Shown here: piece by piece, positions 5,468 through 8,705 of the stretch | Position numbering within the stretch: position 1 is the stretch's first letter | Layout: every line of letters begins with the position of its first letter | NCBI GenBank assembly: GCA_946614255.1 | Contig: CAMOGS010000040.1 | Coordinates: forward strand, 1 to 8,705 | DNA from: UBA3871 sp002392265 | GTDB taxonomy: Bacteria > Bacillota > Clostridia > Peptostreptococcales > Anaerovoracaceae | DNA length: 8,705 nucleotides | Reading direction: 5' to 3' | The notes under the pieces: model-generated | Databases searched by the model: none | What the model saw: only the letters and a program-made list of their open reading frames with translations | What the model was told of the DNA's origin: nothing | Program-made: the position numbers and the translations under genes

Positions 5468-6725
5468 CAAACTCAACCATTATCGAATTGCTGGTGTCTA
5501 TTCCCTTTTCGGTGAGTCGCAGATATCTGCCGTCCTCACTCCCAGCCATCAGCCCCTGCGAAATGCAGAACCTGACGTAAGGCTCCTGCCCCTCAAAGTA
5601 TTCGAAAAAGCCCACGCCGTAGCGCGCCTCAAACTCTGCCAGATCGATGCCGGCAGTCTTGCGAAGGCCTGTAAAGACAAACTCACTCGCAAAGTCGTGA
5701 AGCTTGTTGTCGTGCCACTCCGCTGTGCCATTTTTCATAGCTTCGCCGTCGGCCAAGCCCTCTGCAACCGGCACATTTTGCGACTCAGACCACAAATTTA
5801 TGTATTCCCTCAGGTCCACAATGTTCATAAACCTCGCGCCACCGTAGAAAGAGCTGGCTCCCAGCCCCACGCCGATATATTCATCCATGCTCCAGTACTT
5901 GTAGTTATGTTTACATATACGATAGTTATGTAAAGCGTCATTACTTGGAGCAGCAGCATTACTTATCTCGTAATGTTTGTAACCCGCTTCTTTTAGCAGT
6001 TTAACTGCCCTGTGATACATGCTTCTGTCAAGTTCATCGCTCGCAAGCCGGAGCCTTCCTTCCTGAAAAGCCTTGAAAAATGGAGTGTTTTCCTCCAATT
6101 GGAGGCTGTAAAAGGATATGTGTTCAGTATATAATTTAATAGCCTCATTAAGTGATTTTTCCCAGTTTTCAAGCGTCTGACCCGGGAGCGCAAACATCAA
6201 ATCCAGGTTTATATTGTCAAACCCACACTCCCTGGCAAGCTCAAAATTTTCGTAAACCTGCTTTACGTTATGGATACGCCCGAGCTTTTTCAGCATTTCA
6301 TCATCAAAGCTCTGAACGCCCATCGAAAGCCTGTTAATTCCCATTTTTCTGTAATTCTCGAGCTTTTCACGTGTCAACGTCCCGGGGTTTGCTTCAATTG
6401 TAATTTCGCAGTCTTTTGCAAGCAAAGGCATTAGGACCTGTCCCCAAATTTCCGAAAAGGCGAATTTGATGCCTGTCCCCAAATTCGCCACGGAGGGGGT
6501 GCCGCCGCCGATAAAGACGGTGTCAATCTCATAACCGTCGTTTTCTGCTTCGCCTTTACAGCTGCTTGCTCCGATGAGCTCCAGCCTGTACTTAAGCTCA
6601 TTTCCGAGAGCCTCCATGTATTCATTTTTCACTTCATCGTCACATCCCGAAAATGAAAGGAAGCCGCAATAATCGCACTTCCTCTCACAAAACGGTATAT
6701 GAATGTATATTCCCAGTTTACGCAT
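5463..6725 (-). CDS. hemW: Radical SAM heme chaperone HemW (HemN-like)
   Basis: A 420-residue protein, about 40 longer than typical HemW (near 380). The radical-SAM iron-sulfur motif is C13-ERK-C17-DY-C20, and IHIPFC just before it is typical. FIGGGTPS (71-78), EITIEANPGT (107-116), GVQSFDDEMLKKLGR and the HemW hallmark HNYKYW follow in order. HemW proteins bind heme and deliver it to targets such as respiratory enzymes. They are often mislabelled coproporphyrinogen oxidase. I prefer the ATG at 6725; a GTG at 6743 would add six residues, and neither start has a strong ribosome binding site. Three oddities stand out: residues 80-98 are encoded by a composite-repeat fragment; an insertion near residues 51-66 (GASSCKGEAENDGY) is lineage-specific; and the HNY block before the hallmark is duplicated. 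The gene lies 41 bp after lepA, the usual Firmicutes order. Confidence 0.93.
   Translation of the reverse strand: MRKLGIYIHIPFCERKCDYCGFLSFSGCDDEVKNEYMEALGNELKYRLELIGASSCKGEAENDGYEIDTVFIGGGTPSVANLGTGIKFAFSEIWGQVLMPLLAKDCEITIEANPGTLTREKLENYRKMGINRLSMGVQSFDDEMLKKLGRIHNVKQVYENFELARECGFDNINLDLMFALPGQTLENWEKSLNEAIKLYTEHISFYSLQLEENTPFFKAFQEGRLRLASDELDRSMYHRAVKLLKEAGYKHYEISNAAAPSNDALHNYRICKHNYKYWSMDEYIGVGLGASSFYGGARFMNIVDLREYINLWSESQNVPVAEGLADGEAMKNGTAEWHDNKLHDFASEFVFTGLRKTAGIDLAEFEARYGVGFFEYFEGQEPYVRFCISQGLMAGSEDGRYLRLTEKGIDTSNSIMVEFV
6432..6488 (-). repeat. Composite-repeat fragment inside the hemW coding sequence
   Basis: Read on the hemW coding strand, this stretch begins GGCGAATTTGGGGACAGGCA and reaches a second GGGGACAGG exactly 35 bp later. 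Both the words and the 35-bp period match the intergenic repeat, with CCTTTT in the same place. It stays in frame and encodes residues 80-98 (from ANLGTGIKFAF to WGQVL) between GGGTPS and the EITIEANPG strand. Its orientation is opposite to copies 1 and 2 when the tandem GGGGACAGGCACC side is compared. Confidence 0.85.
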
Positions 6726-6730
6726 ATCTA

Positions 6731-6750
6731 CACTTCTCTGCACTTCTCTG
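6731..6750. repeat. 10-bp tandem duplication before hemW
   Basis: CACTTCTCTG occurs twice in tandem in the lepA-hemW gap. On the coding strand this repeats AGAGAAGTG. That provides the weak ribosome binding sequence for the ATG at 6725 and creates the alternative GTG start at 6743. Confidence 0.8.
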
Positions 6751-6766
6751 CTCGTCTGCGCTCAGG

Positions 6767-8578
6767 CTATTTATTATCGTCATACTTCAGAACCGCCGTA
6801 AACGCCTCCTGCGGCACCTCGACCGTACCAAACTGGCGCATACGCTTCTTGCCTTCCTTTTGCTTTTCGAGCAGCTTTTTCTTTCTCGAAATATCGCCGC
6901 CGTAGCACTTCGCGATTACATCCTTGCGATAAGCCTTTACTGTCTCGCGCGCAATAACCTTCTGCCCGATAGCCGCCTGAATCGGCACTTCGAACTGATG
7001 CATCGGAATGATTTCCTTTAGCTTTTCGCACACAAAACGGCCTCTCGCCTGAGCCTCCGATTCGTGCACAATCATAGAGAACGCATCGACAAGCTCCTTA
7101 TTGAGAAGCACATCGAGCTTTACCACATTGGATTTTTCGTAGCGCAGGAACTCGTAGTCGAGCGAGCCGTAGCCGCGCGTCTTGCTCTTCAGCGCATCAA
7201 AGAAATCGTAAATTACTTCGTTAAGCGGCATCTCGTAGTGGAGCTGTACACGTGTCTCGGTGATGTATTCCATATGAATCATCTTTCCGCGGCGAGTCTG
7301 GCAAAGGTCCATGATTGCCCCGACATAATCGTTCGGAATCATGATATCCGCCTTTACTATCGGCTCCTCGATATGATTAATTTCGATAGGGCTCGGCAGA
7401 TTCGTCGGATTCTGAATCATCCTGACCTCGCCATCATTCATTACTACTTTATAAATAACGCTCGGCGAAGTCGTTATAACCGCCAAATCGAACTCTCTCT
7501 CCAGCCTTTCCACAATGATTTCCATGTGAAGAAGCCCTAAAAATCCGCATCTGAAGCCAAAGCCCAGCGCAGTCGATGTCTCCGGCTCAAAATGGAACGC
7601 CGCATCGTTTACCTGCAGCTTTTCAAGCGCATCCTTTACGGTTTCGTACTTTTCGCCCTCTGCCGGATAGATTCCGCAGTAAACCATGCTCTGCGGCTCC
7701 TTGTAGCCGGGGCACGGCGTATCTGTCGGGTCATTGTCGAGCGTGATGGTGTCGCCGACTCTGGCGTCCGAAACCTGCTTGATCGATGCGCAGATGTAGC
7801 CTACTTCGCCGGCGCGAAGCTCCTTCGCAGGCACAGGCCCCGGGCTGTAATAGCCGACCTCGGTGACCTCGTAGCGCGTCTTTGTGTTCATCATGCGAAT
7901 GATGTCGCCCTTTTTCACGCGGCCGTCAAACAGGCGCGTATAGATGATGACGCCCTTGTAGGAGTCGTAGTAGGAGTCGAAAATCAGCGCCTTGAGCTTG
8001 CCGTTCACGTCGCCTGTCGGTGCAGGCACGTTTTTCACAACATCCTCGAGCACATCTTCGATGCCGATTCCTTCCTTCGCCGAAATAAGCGGCGCCTGGC
8101 TCGCATCTATGCCGATGATGTCCTCCACCTCCGCCTTTACTTCATCCGGGCGTGCGCTGGCAAGGTCTATCTTGTTCAAGACCGGCAGAATTTCGAGATT
8201 CTCGTCTAGCGCCAGATACACATTCGCGAGAGTCTGCGCCTCCCCCCCCTGCGTCGAGTCTACGATAAGTATTGCACCTTCGCAGGCCGCAAGGCTTCTC
8301 GAAACCTCGTAGGTAAAGTCTACGTGGCCCGGAGTGTCGATGAGATTAAAGATGTACTCCTCCCCGTCGCGTGCCTTGTAGACAAGGCGCGTGGTCTGCA
8401 GCTTTATAGTGATGCCGCGCTCGCGCTCAAGATCCATATTGTCAAGGAACTGCTCCTTCATGTCGCGCTCCGCCACAAGTCCCGTCTTTTCTATGAGACG
8501 GTCCGCGAGAGTCGACTTGCCGTGGTCGATGTGCGCTATGATGCTGAAGTTCCTGATATACTTTTGGTAATCGCTCAT
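6767..8578 (-). CDS. lepA: Elongation factor 4 (LepA), ribosome-associated GTPase
   Basis: A 603-residue translational GTPase of standard length that acts on ribosomes, where it is associated with back-translocation or initiation and biogenesis effects. The GTPase motifs are AHIDHGKST (15-23), RGITIK (54-59), DTPGH (81-85), NKID (135-138) and SAK (166-168). Domain II, the EF-G-like domains and the LepA-specific C-terminal domain follow, ending in the KKLLEKQKEGKKRMRQFG segment typical of the family. Residues 110-114 read QGGEA where most LepA proteins have QGVEA or QGIEA. The Gly is encoded within a G8 run (8242-8249), and the frame stays open. The ATG at 8578 is preceded by AGGAAAGG with somewhat long spacing (9 nt). 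It is first in the lepA-hemW-glpK unit, with its own promoter at 8617-8645. Confidence 0.98.
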   Translation of the reverse strand: MSDYQKYIRNFSIIAHIDHGKSTLADRLIEKTGLVAERDMKEQFLDNMDLERERGITIKLQTTRLVYKARDGEEYIFNLIDTPGHVDFTYEVSRSLAACEGAILIVDSTQGGEAQTLANVYLALDENLEILPVLNKIDLASARPDEVKAEVEDIIGIDASQAPLISAKEGIGIEDVLEDVVKNVPAPTGDVNGKLKALIFDSYYDSYKGVIIYTRLFDGRVKKGDIIRMMNTKTRYEVTEVGYYSPGPVPAKELRAGEVGYICASIKQVSDARVGDTITLDNDPTDTPCPGYKEPQSMVYCGIYPAEGEKYETVKDALEKLQVNDAAFHFEPETSTALGFGFRCGFLGLLHMEIIVERLEREFDLAVITTSPSVIYKVVMNDGEVRMIQNPTNLPSPIEINHIEEPIVKADIMIPNDYVGAIMDLCQTRRGKMIHMEYITETRVQLHYEMPLNEVIYDFFDALKSKTRGYGSLDYEFLRYEKSNVVKLDVLLNKELVDAFSMIVHESEAQARGRFVCEKLKEIIPMHQFEVPIQAAIGQKVIARETVKAYRKDVIAKCYGGDISRKKKLLEKQKEGKKRMRQFGTVEVPQEAFTAVLKYDDNK

Positions 8579-8616
8579 TTATGTTAACCTTTCCTGTATA
8601 CAAATTTACATATTAT

Positions 8617-8645
8617 ATTGTAATAAAAAAAATGTGATATTTCAA
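8617..8645 (-). promoter_or_regulatory. Sigma-A promoter for lepA-hemW-glpK
   Basis: On the minus strand TTGAAA (8645-8640), a 17-bp spacer and TACAAT (8622-8617) each match the sigma-A consensus at five of six bases. Transcription would start near 8610, leaving a leader of about 30 nt before the lepA ATG. An overlapping TATAAT (8617-8612) is an alternative -10 box but has no well-spaced -35. Confidence 0.65.
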
Positions 8646-8658
8646 TTGAAATCTCACA
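8633..8658. promoter_or_regulatory. 26-bp near-perfect palindrome over the lepA -35 box
   Basis: TGTGA at 8633-8637 and TCACA at 8654-8658 flank an inner perfect palindrome, ATTTCAATTGAAAT (8639-8652). Only one symmetric pair in 13 (8638/8653) is mismatched. It covers the -35 element, so a bound protein could block or tune lepA transcription. As RNA it could instead be a hairpin at the end of an upstream transcript, although no T-run follows it directly. Confidence 0.55.
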
Positions 8659-8705
8659 GCAGCTCAAAACTGTCACAGTAAAACACACTGCATTGAAAAA
8701 GCACG

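Noticed and set aside
6432..6488. hemW as a pseudogene disrupted by a repeat
   Set aside because: The repeat-derived segment keeps the reading frame, and all catalytic and hallmark motifs on both sides are present, so the gene is called intact.
7592..8209. 205-codon rightward frame opposite lepA, and a similar 193-codon frame opposite glpK (4821-5402)
   Set aside because: Both lie antisense within highly conserved genes. Their Arg/Cys-rich, low-complexity translations match the complementary strand of biased codons rather than real proteins.
8633..8658. CRP/FNR-type binding site suggested by TGTGA...TCACA
   Set aside because: The half-sites are 16 bp apart rather than the 6 bp required for that family. 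It is kept only as a palindrome of unknown function.

Overview
The window looks like chromosomal DNA from a low-to-mid GC Firmicute, probably a clostridial anaerobe. This rests on strong GGAGG-type ribosome binding sites, a lepA-hemW gene pair that is typical of Firmicutes, sigma-A style promoters, and T-rich Rho-independent terminators. The species cannot be named from the sequence.

Layout. (1) Positions 1-134 hold a composite palindromic repeat built on the words GGGGACAGGCACC and GGGACAGGTTC. (2) Positions 135-3694 hold a compact catabolic module: a leftward LysR-type regulator, a 199-bp divergent control region, then a rightward two-gene operon of an M20 amidohydrolase and a polytopic membrane transporter. 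The arrangement resembles abgR-abgAB-abgT (p-aminobenzoyl-glutamate use), but the transporter is not AbgT-like. The simplest reading is import of an N-acylated or conjugated amino acid, or a dipeptide, followed by cytoplasmic hydrolysis, with the LysR protein sensing the substrate. (3) Positions 3722-3925 hold a second, longer copy of the composite repeat, with three 35-bp tandem units. It supplies terminators between the convergent transporter and glpK genes. (4) Positions 3921-8578 hold three leftward genes read in the order lepA, hemW, glpK (ribosomal elongation factor 4, radical-SAM heme chaperone, glycerol kinase). Gaps are about 41-42 bp and no terminator is visible between them, so they probably form one transcription unit from a good promoter at 8617-8645. 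(5) Positions 8579-8705 are the lepA upstream region, with a 26-bp near-perfect palindrome over the -35 box.

The most notable signal is the repeat family. Two copies in the same orientation bracket the LysR/M20/transporter module. The repeat edge overlaps the stop codons of both the LysR gene and glpK. A third, shortened copy with the same 35-bp period lies in frame inside the hemW coding sequence, where it encodes about 19 residues. I see no transposase gene, CRISPR array, tRNA or rRNA in the window.
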